Source: JAANXG01 sp034520625 (GTDB lineage: Bacteria; Pseudomonadota; Gammaproteobacteria; Arenicellales; JAANXG01). From it: a DNA stretch of 64,000 bases. Below are positions 25,746 to 32,982 of the stretch, in pieces. Positions within the stretch are counted from its first letter, which is position 1. Every line of letters starts with the position of its first letter. The notes under the pieces were generated by a model. It saw only the letters and a program-made list of their open reading frames with translations, was not told the DNA's origin and did no database searches. The DNA is taken from the NCBI GenBank assembly GCA_034520625.1, contig JAXHNI010000005.1:62001-126000 (forward strand), in the 5' to 3' direction. Made by a program: the position numbers and the translations under genes.

Positions 25746-26990
25746 TCAGTGCAGGGTCAGCGCATCCATGGGTATATCGGTATCCCTGCCGTTGATCACA
25801 TCGGCGACCAGGCGTGCAGTGCCGCATGCCATGGTCCAGCCCATGTTGCCGTGGCCAACATTCAGATACAGGTTCGCGTACCGGCTGGGCCCCAGGATCG
25901 GCCGCCCGTTCGGTGTCATCGGCCGCAGGCAGGCCCAGTAGTCCGGTTTCCCGTAGTCCGCCGCGTCCGGCAGCAGGCGCGAGAACACCCCGATCATATG
26001 CTTAAAATCCGCCGGACGACAGGACGCGTCATAGCCGGCGATCTCGGCGACGGACGTCACCCGCAGACGACTCCCCAGGCGACTGAAGGCGATGAGGTTG
26101 TCTTCGTCCAGGCCGCCGATCACCGGCGCCCGGTGCTTCTCATCGATGGGAAAGGTAACCGAGTAGCCCTTGACCGGGTAGATCGGCAGATCGAAGCCAA
26201 TGGGCCGAGTGAGCCGGGGCGCTTCGACGCCGGAGGCCAGCACCACCAGATCGGGCTCGTAGCCGCCGGACGAAGTCTGAATACTGCGGATCCGGTCTCC
26301 TCCGGTCACCAGACGCTCCACGGTGCAGTCGAAAACGAACTCCACGCCGCGCCTCCGGCAGGCGTCCGCCAGCCCTAGGGTGAACAGCCGCGAATCCCCG
26401 CTTTCATCCGTCGGGCAATATGCCGCGCCGGCAATTCCGTCCGCCGCCTGCTCGAAGGCCGGGTCCAGCGCCACGATGTCATCGACCCCGAGGGTCCTGA
26501 CATCGTGCCCCAGGTCCTGCATCAGCTTCATGTGCTCGGTCCCCGCCCGCAATGTGGACTGGCTGCGGTACAGATAGAACAGACCGCCCTGCTGCGAGTG
26601 GTAGTCCAGGCCAGCTTCCTCGGTGACGGCATGCAGCCGGGTCTGGGAATACCGGCACAGGCGGTATTCGTGCCCCGTGTTCTCCACCAGAGCACGATGG
26701 GTGCACTGGCCCAGGAAGCGCAGGCCCCAGCGCAGCATGTGCCGGTCCAGCCGCGGCCTCAGACGGTATACCTGGCCGGTGCTGAACAGTGACTTGAAAA
26801 GAATCCCCGGCACCCTCGGCGACGCCCAGGGCGTGGCGTGCCCCGGTGCCACCAGCCCGGCGTTTGCGCGGCTGGTTTCCGCCGCCGCCTCCGGCTGGCG
26901 ATCCAGCACGGTTACGGTATGGCCCGATTGACACAACTCCCAGGCCGCCGTCACGCCGGCGAGGCCGGCGCCGATGATCACTACCTGCAC
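25746..26990 (-). CDS. FAD-dependent D-amino-acid dehydrogenase-like oxidoreductase (DadA family)
   Basis: A 414-residue DAO-family flavoprotein beginning with the FAD motif VVIIGAGLAGVTAAWEL. The C-terminus contains LRPMTPNGRPILGP and LNVGHGNMGWTMACGTA, the region that closes over FAD in DadA. It oxidises an amino group to an imine and passes electrons to the respiratory chain; D-amino acids are the usual substrate, though N-methyl amino acids are possible in this superfamily. It starts with GTG and is followed 13 bp later by the racemase. RidA lies 5 bp upstream and would hydrolyse the reactive imine product, which supports an amine-oxidising role. Confidence 0.85.
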   Translation of the reverse strand: MQVVIIGAGLAGVTAAWELCQSGHTVTVLDRQPEAAAETSRANAGLVAPGHATPWASPRVPGILFKSLFSTGQVYRLRPRLDRHMLRWGLRFLGQCTHRALVENTGHEYRLCRYSQTRLHAVTEEAGLDYHSQQGGLFYLYRSQSTLRAGTEHMKLMQDLGHDVRTLGVDDIVALDPAFEQAADGIAGAAYCPTDESGDSRLFTLGLADACRRRGVEFVFDCTVERLVTGGDRIRSIQTSSGGYEPDLVVLASGVEAPRLTRPIGFDLPIYPVKGYSVTFPIDEKHRAPVIGGLDEDNLIAFSRLGSRLRVTSVAEIAGYDASCRPADFKHMIGVFSRLLPDAADYGKPDYWACLRPMTPNGRPILGPSRYANLYLNVGHGNMGWTMACGTARLVADVINGRDTDIPMDALTLH

Positions 26991-26995
26991 GGGGA

Positions 26996-27346
26996 TCAGA
27001 CCGCCGCGATGATGCCGATTTCCACGGCAAACTCCGGCGCCGCCAGCCGCGACTCGACGCAGGCGCGGGCCGGCGCGTCCCCCTCGCTTACCCAGTCATC
27101 CCACACCGCGTTCATTTCTTCGAAAGCAGCCATGTCGGCGAGCCAGATGGTTGCGCTCAGGAGCTTCGATTTGTCCGAACCGGCCTCCGCCAGCAGCGCG
27201 TCGATACGCGCCAGGATATTGCGCGTCTGCAGGGTGACGGATTCCCCGGGCGCGTCCGCGGCGACCTGGCCCGCGGTGTACACCACCCCGTTATGGATCA
27301 CCGCCTGGCTCATGCGCTGTCCCACCTTGATGCGTTTTACGGTCAT
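26996..27346 (-). CDS. RidA-family imine/enamine deaminase
   Basis: A 116-residue protein of the Rid (YjgF/YER057c/UK114) family that hydrolyses reactive 2-aminoacrylate-type imines to ketoacids and ammonia. The Arg in PARACVE (R94) aligns with the catalytic arginine of RidA (R105 in E. coli), and the C-terminal EIGIIAAV strand is typical. It is the first gene of the three-gene unit with DadA-like and racemase-like enzymes. It starts with ATG 100 bp from the divergent SDR gene. A cytosolic trimer is expected. Confidence 0.85.
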   Translation of the reverse strand: MTVKRIKVGQRMSQAVIHNGVVYTAGQVAADAPGESVTLQTRNILARIDALLAEAGSDKSKLLSATIWLADMAAFEEMNAVWDDWVSEGDAPARACVESRLAAPEFAVEIGIIAAV

Positions 27347-27446
27347 TCGTGCTCCCCTTCGTTGCTGGGCTTAGAGTATGGCGCGCGTCTCGCGTAGAAT
27401 GGCTGACTATACCGCGCCACACTGCAGCGAAACAAAACCGAAGAAC

Positions 27447-28214
27447 ATGACCGCAGCATTCAGATTGGACGGCAGGACGGCATTGATCACCGGTGCTTCC
27501 GGAGGCCTTGGGGGCCACTTTGCGCGGACCCTCGCGGCCGCCGGCGCGCGGACGGTGCTGGCGGCCCGGCGGCTCGATCGGCTCGAAGCACTCAGGAACG
27601 ATATAGAAGCGTCGGGGACCGAAGCCCACTGCGTCGCTCTCGATGTCACGGATTCAAAGAGCGTGGATTCGGCATTCGATGAAGCGGTTGCACGCTCCGG
27701 AAGCATCGATATCCTGGTCAACAACTCCGGTGTCGCCATCGGCCAGGCCGCCGTCGATATCAGCGAAAACGACTGGGACCGCCTGATGGATACCAACCTC
27801 AAGGGCGCCTGGCTCATGGCCCAGGCCTTCGCGCGCCGTGCCGTCGCCGGGGAAACCGGCGGTTCCATCATCAACATCGCATCGATACTGGGCAGCCGGG
27901 TCGTCGCAGGCGTGGCGCCCTACTCGGCGTCCAAGGCTGCTCTTGAGCACCTGACCCGCTCCCTGGCCCTGGAATGGGCCCGCCACCGGATCCGGGTCAA
28001 CGCCATCGCGCCCGGCTATTTCGAAACCGAGCTGAACCGGGATTTTCTGCACAGCGACCCGGGACAGGCATTGATCAAGCGCATCCCCCAGCGCCGCCCC
28101 GGCACGCCGGCGGAGCTCGACGGGGCGTTGCTGCTGCTGGCAAGCGACGCGTCCAGCTACATGACCGGGAGCACCATCGTCGTGGACGGTGGCCACCTCT
28201 GCTCCACCCTGTGA
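27447..28214 (+). CDS. Short-chain dehydrogenase/reductase (LvaD-like by context)
   Basis: A 255-residue classical SDR. The cofactor motif TGASGGLG (15-22), NNSG (about 90), catalytic Ser in NIASILGS, and YSASK (Tyr about 160, Lys about 164) are all present. The Asp/Arg residues after beta2 (LAARRLDR) suggest NADP(H). I chose the start at 27447, 69 bp inside the longest frame, because MTAAFRLDGRTALITG matches the family start. It is followed 8 bp later by an acyl-CoA dehydrogenase and then an APH-type kinase, the order seen for genes that process 4-hydroxyacyl-CoA; a 4-oxoacyl-CoA reductase role is inferred. Confidence 0.85.
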   Translation: MTAAFRLDGRTALITGASGGLGGHFARTLAAAGARTVLAARRLDRLEALRNDIEASGTEAHCVALDVTDSKSVDSAFDEAVARSGSIDILVNNSGVAIGQAAVDISENDWDRLMDTNLKGAWLMAQAFARRAVAGETGGSIINIASILGSRVVAGVAPYSASKAALEHLTRSLALEWARHRIRVNAIAPGYFETELNRDFLHSDPGQALIKRIPQRRPGTPAELDGALLLLASDASSYMTGSTIVVDGGHLCSTL

Positions 28215-28222
28215 GGCATACC

Positions 28223-29428
28223 ATGAACTTCCAGCCCGACCCGTTCGTCGACGATCTCCGGGCCCGCGTCCGGGCCTTCGTGGACACGCATATCATTCCC
28301 CTGGAACAGGACCCGGACGCCCGGGACGACGGCGACAACATCGCATCGTCACGCCTGGAGGAATTGCGCCGCGGGGCGCGCGCCGAGGGGCTGTGGTGCC
28401 TGCAGCTGCCGGAGAGCCGGGGCGGCCGGGGCCTCGACAAGGTGGGGATAGCGTTGTGCTACGAGGAGATGAACCGGTCCATCTTCGGCCCGGTCGTATT
28501 CAACAGCGCCGCGCCGGATGACGGCAACATGATGGTTCTGGAACGGGTGGCCACCGATGCCCAGAAGCAGAAATGGCTCGAACCGATCGTCGAGGGCCGG
28601 GTGCGATCCGCTTTCGTGATGACCGAGCCCCATCCGGGATCCGGGTCCGACCCGGCGGGCATGATGCGCACCACCGCCACGCGGGACGGCGACCATTGGG
28701 TCATCGACGGCCGCAAATGGTTCATTACCGGCGCCGGCGTGGCCGAGCATTTCATCCTGGTGGCGCGCACTTCGGACGACCCGCGCAAGGGTCTGAGCGC
28801 GTTCCTGCACCACCGGGACGATCCGGGCTGGGAGATCATACGCCGCATCCCCATCATGGGCCCGGAGGAGCACGGCGGCCATTGCGAAATCAGGTACGAC
28901 GGCCTGCGCATCCCCGACGAGAACCGCCTGCTGGAGGTCGGCGACGGCCTGAAGGTGACCCAGATCCGGCTCGGCCCGGCGCGCCTGACGCACTGCATGC
29001 GCTGGCTGGGCCTGGCGCGCCGCTGCCTGGAAATCGCCGGTGAATACGTCGACGAGCGCGAAGCCTTCGGCGCCACCCTGGCGGAGCACGAGGGCGTGCA
29101 GTGGATGCTCGGTGAAGCGGCGATGGCGGTGCAGACCGGCCGCCTGCTCACCCTGCATGCCGCCTGGAAGCTGGACCAGGGCGATTTCGCCCGCAAGGAG
29201 ATCTCCATGGCCAAGGTCACCGTGGCCGATACCCTGCACAAGGCGGTCGACACCGCCGTACAGCTCTGCGGCGCGAAGGGCTACTCGCGGGACACCGTGC
29301 TGGAATGGATTTACCGCTACGCCCGCCAGGCAAAGCTCGTGGACGGCGCATCCGAGGTACACAAGATGGTGCTGGCCCGGGCGCTCATCGACAATCCGGA
29401 CGGATTCTGGGCATGGGGCTCGACCTAG
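28223..29428 (+). CDS. Acyl-CoA dehydrogenase (LvaC/ACAD10-11-like)
   Basis: A 401-residue FAD acyl-CoA dehydrogenase with a helical N-terminal domain, a middle beta domain (FVMTEPHPGSGSDPAG and KWFITGAGVAEHFILVARTS) and a C-terminal helical bundle ending in VLEWIYRYARQAKLVDGASEVHKM. The GSGSDPAG segment contacts FAD and substrate. Members next to APH-type kinases (fused in human ACAD10/11, separate as LvaC in Pseudomonas putida) process 4-phosphorylated acyl-CoA intermediates and not simple alpha,beta desaturation. The gene overlaps the next one by 16 bp and follows the SDR by 8 bp, so it is in one operon. Electrons may go to EtfAB. Confidence 0.87.
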   Translation: MNFQPDPFVDDLRARVRAFVDTHIIPLEQDPDARDDGDNIASSRLEELRRGARAEGLWCLQLPESRGGRGLDKVGIALCYEEMNRSIFGPVVFNSAAPDDGNMMVLERVATDAQKQKWLEPIVEGRVRSAFVMTEPHPGSGSDPAGMMRTTATRDGDHWVIDGRKWFITGAGVAEHFILVARTSDDPRKGLSAFLHHRDDPGWEIIRRIPIMGPEEHGGHCEIRYDGLRIPDENRLLEVGDGLKVTQIRLGPARLTHCMRWLGLARRCLEIAGEYVDEREAFGATLAEHEGVQWMLGEAAMAVQTGRLLTLHAAWKLDQGDFARKEISMAKVTVADTLHKAVDTAVQLCGAKGYSRDTVLEWIYRYARQAKLVDGASEVHKMVLARALIDNPDGFWAWGST

Positions 29429-30435
29429 ACCATCTTGCCGGGTTCATCGAGCAACGCGCCGGCGCCCGGCGGGTATCGCTGACCTCGCAGCGGCTCGGTG
29501 GCGGGGCCATCCAGGAAAACCACGCCCTGGACGCCGTGATCGACGACGGCCCGATGTCCGGCCGCCACGCCTGGGTATTGCGCACGGACGCTCCTTCGGG
29601 GGTGGCGGTGAGCCGCTCCCGGTCGGAAGAATTCGCGCTGTTAACCGCGGCGTTCAAGGCGGGGGTCACGGTTCCGCAGCCGCTGTGGATGTGCACGGAC
29701 ACCGGCGTCGCCGGCCGGCCTTTTTATATCATGGAGCGGGTTTCCGGCACCGCGGACGGCCGCCGTCTGGTTCAGGCCGAACGTTCACCGGAGCAGCGCC
29801 GGAAAATCATGACGGCCCTGGGGCGGGAGCTCGCACGCATCCATGCCGTCGACACCACGGCGCCCGGACTGGTGTTTCTCGAAGCGCCCGGCGCGCCGCC
29901 GGCCGGGGCCCGCATCGATCAATACCGCGCCTACCTGGATACCCTGGACCAGCCGCAGCCGGTGCTCGAGTGGGGGCTGCGCTGGCTGGAGCTGAATACC
30001 CCGGACAACGGGGAAACCGTGCTCTGTCACTGCGACTTCCGGACTGGAAACATCATGATCGATGGCAACCGGGTCACCGGCATCCTGGACTGGGAGTTCG
30101 CCGCGCTGAGCGGCCCGGTGGAGGACCTCGGCTGGTTCTGCGCCCGCTGCTGGCGTTTCGGCGCCGACACCCTCGAGGCCGGCGGCCTCGGCCACCGGGA
30201 GGATTTCGTAACGGCGTACGAGCGGGAATCGGGACGCGGCGTAGACCGCGGGGAGCTGGCCTGGTGGCGGATCATGGCGGAAGTGCGCTGGGGGGTCATC
30301 GCCCTGCAGCAGGCGGGACGCCACCTCTCGGGAGAGGAAGCGTCGCTGGAGCTCGCCCTCACCGGCTACATGGTGCCGGAAATGGAGGCGAACCTGATAC
30401 GGGCGATCACGAATGAGTGCGGCGGTCGGCGCTGA
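29413..30435 (+). CDS. APH-family phosphotransferase (LvaA/ACAD10-11 kinase-like)
   Basis: A 340-residue protein-kinase-like phosphotransferase with the catalytic loop HCDFRTGNIMI (about 204-214), metal-binding DWEFA (about 225-229) and the nucleotide-binding N-lobe. The start at 29413 overlaps the acyl-CoA dehydrogenase stop by 16 bp, giving translational coupling. In the levulinate pathway the analogous LvaA, with the small partner LvaB, phosphorylates 4-hydroxyacyl-CoA. A LvaB-like small gene is present in this window at 36024. It is unlikely to be an antibiotic-resistance enzyme: the context and the YMVPEMEANLIRAI C-terminus fit the metabolic branch. Confidence 0.85.
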   Translation: MGLDLDHLAGFIEQRAGARRVSLTSQRLGGGAIQENHALDAVIDDGPMSGRHAWVLRTDAPSGVAVSRSRSEEFALLTAAFKAGVTVPQPLWMCTDTGVAGRPFYIMERVSGTADGRRLVQAERSPEQRRKIMTALGRELARIHAVDTTAPGLVFLEAPGAPPAGARIDQYRAYLDTLDQPQPVLEWGLRWLELNTPDNGETVLCHCDFRTGNIMIDGNRVTGILDWEFAALSGPVEDLGWFCARCWRFGADTLEAGGLGHREDFVTAYERESGRGVDRGELAWWRIMAEVRWGVIALQQAGRHLSGEEASLELALTGYMVPEMEANLIRAITNECGGRR

Positions 30436-30451
30436 GTACCCCTGAATCTCC

Positions 30452-31423
30452 ATGACCCCGGCATTTCTCGCAGTCGCCTTCGGCCTGGCGCTCCTCGTGT
30501 GGAGCGCCGACCGGTTCGTGGACGGCTCGGCGGCCACGGCGCGACATTTCGACGTGCCCCCGCTGTTGATCGGCATGGTGATCATCGGCTTCGGCACCTC
30601 GGCGCCGGAAATGATGGTATCGGCGCTGGCGGCGACCCAGGGCAACCCCGGCATCGCCCTGGGCAACGCCTATGGCTCGAATATCGCCAACATTGCCCTC
30701 ATCCTGGGGATCACGGCGCTGATCAGCCCCATTGCGGTCCAGTCCCGCGTATTGCGCCAGGAACTACCGACCCTCACCGCGGTCACCGCCCTGGCGGCGT
30801 GGCAGGTATGGGACGGCGCCATCACGCGCATCGACGCCCTGGTGCTGCTGGGGGTGTTCGCCGCCTTGATGGCCTGGACCATTACCCAGGGCATGCGGAA
30901 CACGGGCGACGCGCTGGGCGGCGAGGTGGCGCAGGAACTGGACGTCCGCACCATGCCCCTCGGCCGGGCGGTGTTCTGGCTCGCCGCCGGCCTGGTGCTC
31001 CTCATTGCCAGCTCGCGAATCCTGGTCTGGGGTGCCGTGGAGATCGCCCGGGGCCTGGGCGTCAGCGACCTGGTGGTGGGGCTGACGGTGGTGGCGGTGG
31101 GCACTTCCCTGCCCGAGCTCGCCTCGTCCATCGCCGCGATTCGCAAGCGCGAGCACGACATCGCGCTGGGCAACGTGCTCGGCTCCAACCTGTTCAACAC
31201 CCTGGCCGTAGTGGGCATCGCCGGCACCATTCATCCGATGGCCGTGGGCGCGGACGTACTAGGCCGGGATATCCCGGTCATGGCGGCGCTGACCGTGTCG
31301 CTGTTCATTGTCGGGTACGGCTTCCGGGGCCCAGGACGCATCAACCGGGTCGAGGGCGCGGTCCTGCTGGCGTGCTATGTCGCGTACACATCGTACCTCG
31401 TGAGCACGGCCTTCGTTCACTGA
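30452..31423 (+). CDS. Calcium/sodium antiporter (CaxA/YrbG type)
   Basis: A 323-residue inner-membrane CaCA exchanger of about ten transmembrane helices. The two inverted alpha-repeats are clear: GFGTSAPEMMVSALAA with ALGNAYGSNIANI (about 46-80) and AVGTSLPELASSIAA with ALGNVLGSNLFNT (about 215-250). These hold the ion-binding Glu and Asn residues. It would expel Ca2+ in exchange for Na+ or H+. It follows the APH kinase by 16 bp but is functionally unrelated and may be read through from that operon. The central hydrophilic loop (about 145-170) is of normal size. Confidence 0.9.
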   Translation: MTPAFLAVAFGLALLVWSADRFVDGSAATARHFDVPPLLIGMVIIGFGTSAPEMMVSALAATQGNPGIALGNAYGSNIANIALILGITALISPIAVQSRVLRQELPTLTAVTALAAWQVWDGAITRIDALVLLGVFAALMAWTITQGMRNTGDALGGEVAQELDVRTMPLGRAVFWLAAGLVLLIASSRILVWGAVEIARGLGVSDLVVGLTVVAVGTSLPELASSIAAIRKREHDIALGNVLGSNLFNTLAVVGIAGTIHPMAVGADVLGRDIPVMAALTVSLFIVGYGFRGPGRINRVEGAVLLACYVAYTSYLVSTAFVH

Positions 31424-31592
31424 CGACCATCGACCGGCTGTACGACGGCGGCCCGGTAGCGGCTCGGTTCCGCGCATCGTGGCCGGACGCGTAACAAATC
31501 TGTCATAATCCGCGACGCCCCGGTCCGAATCTGCCCGGGAGTCGACGCGTCCCGGCAGCGGCGGAGCGCTGACCCGCACATGGAAAAGAAAA

Positions 31593-32186
31593 ATGTCCTT
31601 CGGCCTTCAATCGTACGTCATCACCGAGCTGTTCGCCCGCTTCGCCCTGAACCTGGCCGCCATGGCGCTGCTGCTGTTCGGGATGTACTACCCCCGGTAC
31701 CGCGACAAGGAAACCGTCACCGCCGCCTCGCTGTTCAATGTCTTCGTTTTCGCGGTGCTGGCCGTCCTGTCAAGCGTGGAGTTCAGCCTCGCGGCCGGAT
31801 TCGGCCTGTTCGCCATTCTGGCCCTGTTCACTCTGCGCTCGGAACAGATCACCAAGATCGAGATCACCTATTTCTTCGGCAGCATATCGATTGCGGTGAT
31901 TACCGCGGTGCTCGGCACGTCGCTGTCCTTCGTGCTGCTCATGCTGGCGCTCGTGCTCATCGGCGCCTACCTGCTCGATCACCCGCTCATTCTCCAGTCC
32001 GAGGAGCGGATCCGTCTGACTCTGGACAGGATACCGTCGCCCGCGCTGTCGGATCCGGAGGCGCTGCGCCGCGAGCTGTCGTCCCGCCTTGGGGTCATGG
32101 TGCTGTCCACGAATGTGCGGTCGGTGGATTACATCACCGAAATGGTTGTCGTTGACGTCTACTACCGCAAACATGCCGGCCGGTGA
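31593..32186 (+). CDS. DUF4956 membrane protein
   Basis: A 197-residue inner-membrane protein with four predicted helices between about 15 and 130 (FARFALNLAAMALLLFG, ASLFNVFVFAVLAVL, AGFGLFAILALF, ITAVLGTSLSFVLLMLALVLIGAYLL) and a cytosolic C-terminal domain (about 140-197). It matches the DUF4956 family, whose members often lie next to VTC-domain genes. The next gene overlaps it by 14 bp, so the proteins are likely made together. Its task may be to couple the VTC catalytic domain to the membrane, as the yeast VTC complex uses separate membrane domains, but that is inference. Upstream at 31424-31592 I see no gene. Confidence 0.8.
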   Translation: MSFGLQSYVITELFARFALNLAAMALLLFGMYYPRYRDKETVTAASLFNVFVFAVLAVLSSVEFSLAAGFGLFAILALFTLRSEQITKIEITYFFGSISIAVITAVLGTSLSFVLLMLALVLIGAYLLDHPLILQSEERIRLTLDRIPSPALSDPEALRRELSSRLGVMVLSTNVRSVDYITEMVVVDVYYRKHAGR

Positions 32187-32982
32187 CGGACTGTTTGCCG
32201 GTCTAGAGCCGGTCCCGCTCGACGTCGTCGAGACCACCACGGTCGTCCCCAGGCGCCACGACCGCAAGTACGTGGTTGCACCCGAAATCCTGAAGAGCCT
32301 GACGGGGCCGCTAGCCCGCGATTTCCTCGTGCTGGAAATCGACGGCCGTCGCCTGTTCCGCTACGAAACCTGCTACTTCGACGATAATGCGCTCCGGTGC
32401 TACCACGACCATCGCCAGGGCCGCCGCCGACGATACAAGATTCGTGCACGAAGCTATCTCGACACCGACCTTCACTACCTGGAGGTGAAACTGAAAGCCC
32501 TGCGCGGTACCACGCTCAAGCTGCGCAGGCCGTACCGCCACGACGGCGGCGCGCTGTCGTGTTCCATTGCGATGGATTTTGTCAATAGTGTTCTGGACGA
32601 GGCCTACGGCATGGTCCAGGAATCACCCCTGGTCCCCACACTCGAGGTGCAGTACGCACGCTCGACCCTGATTTCCCGAACGGGCGGCGAACGCGTCACC
32701 ATCGACCGCGACATCTCGTTTCTGGGGAACCGCCGTCTCGATCATGTGCCCCCCGGCCATTGGATAATCGAAACCAAGGGGCCCCGATGCAGCGGGCAGC
32801 TGGACAGCCTGCTCAGACGCCTCGGCCAACGCCCCGTCCGCGGCTGCTCCAAGTACTGTATCGGAATGGGCGTCACCGGGCAGGTTCACCAGATCAACCG
32901 ATTCATGCCGGCGATGAGTCGCCTCGGCTTCACGAACCCGGGTTCGACACAAAGCGCGGCCGTCGACGCGTCCACTGACTGA
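32173..32982 (+). CDS. VTC-domain (polyphosphate polymerase-like) protein
   Basis: A 269-residue protein with the VTC catalytic fold of the CYTH/triphosphate-tunnel superfamily. Basic and acidic tunnel residues include RHDRKYVV (about 28-35), RYKIRARSYLD, LEVKLK (about 118-123), VQYARST and the late glutamate in WIIETKG. In yeast Vtc4 this fold makes polyphosphate from ATP. No SPX or membrane domain is present; the membrane part is probably the DUF4956 partner. The start overlaps the DUF4956 gene by 14 bp and the stop overlaps the CotH gene start by 1 bp (TGATG), so this is a strictly coupled three-gene unit. It is not related to standard Ppk. Confidence 0.83.
   Translation: MPAGDGLFAGLEPVPLDVVETTTVVPRRHDRKYVVAPEILKSLTGPLARDFLVLEIDGRRLFRYETCYFDDNALRCYHDHRQGRRRRYKIRARSYLDTDLHYLEVKLKALRGTTLKLRRPYRHDGGALSCSIAMDFVNSVLDEAYGMVQESPLVPTLEVQYARSTLISRTGGERVTIDRDISFLGNRRLDHVPPGHWIIETKGPRCSGQLDSLLRRLGQRPVRGCSKYCIGMGVTGQVHQINRFMPAMSRLGFTNPGSTQSAAVDASTD

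Noticed and set aside
29413..30435. Aminoglycoside-resistance phosphotransferase
   Set aside because: Operon context with SDR and acyl-CoA dehydrogenase, and the ACAD10/11-type arrangement, indicate a metabolic kinase.
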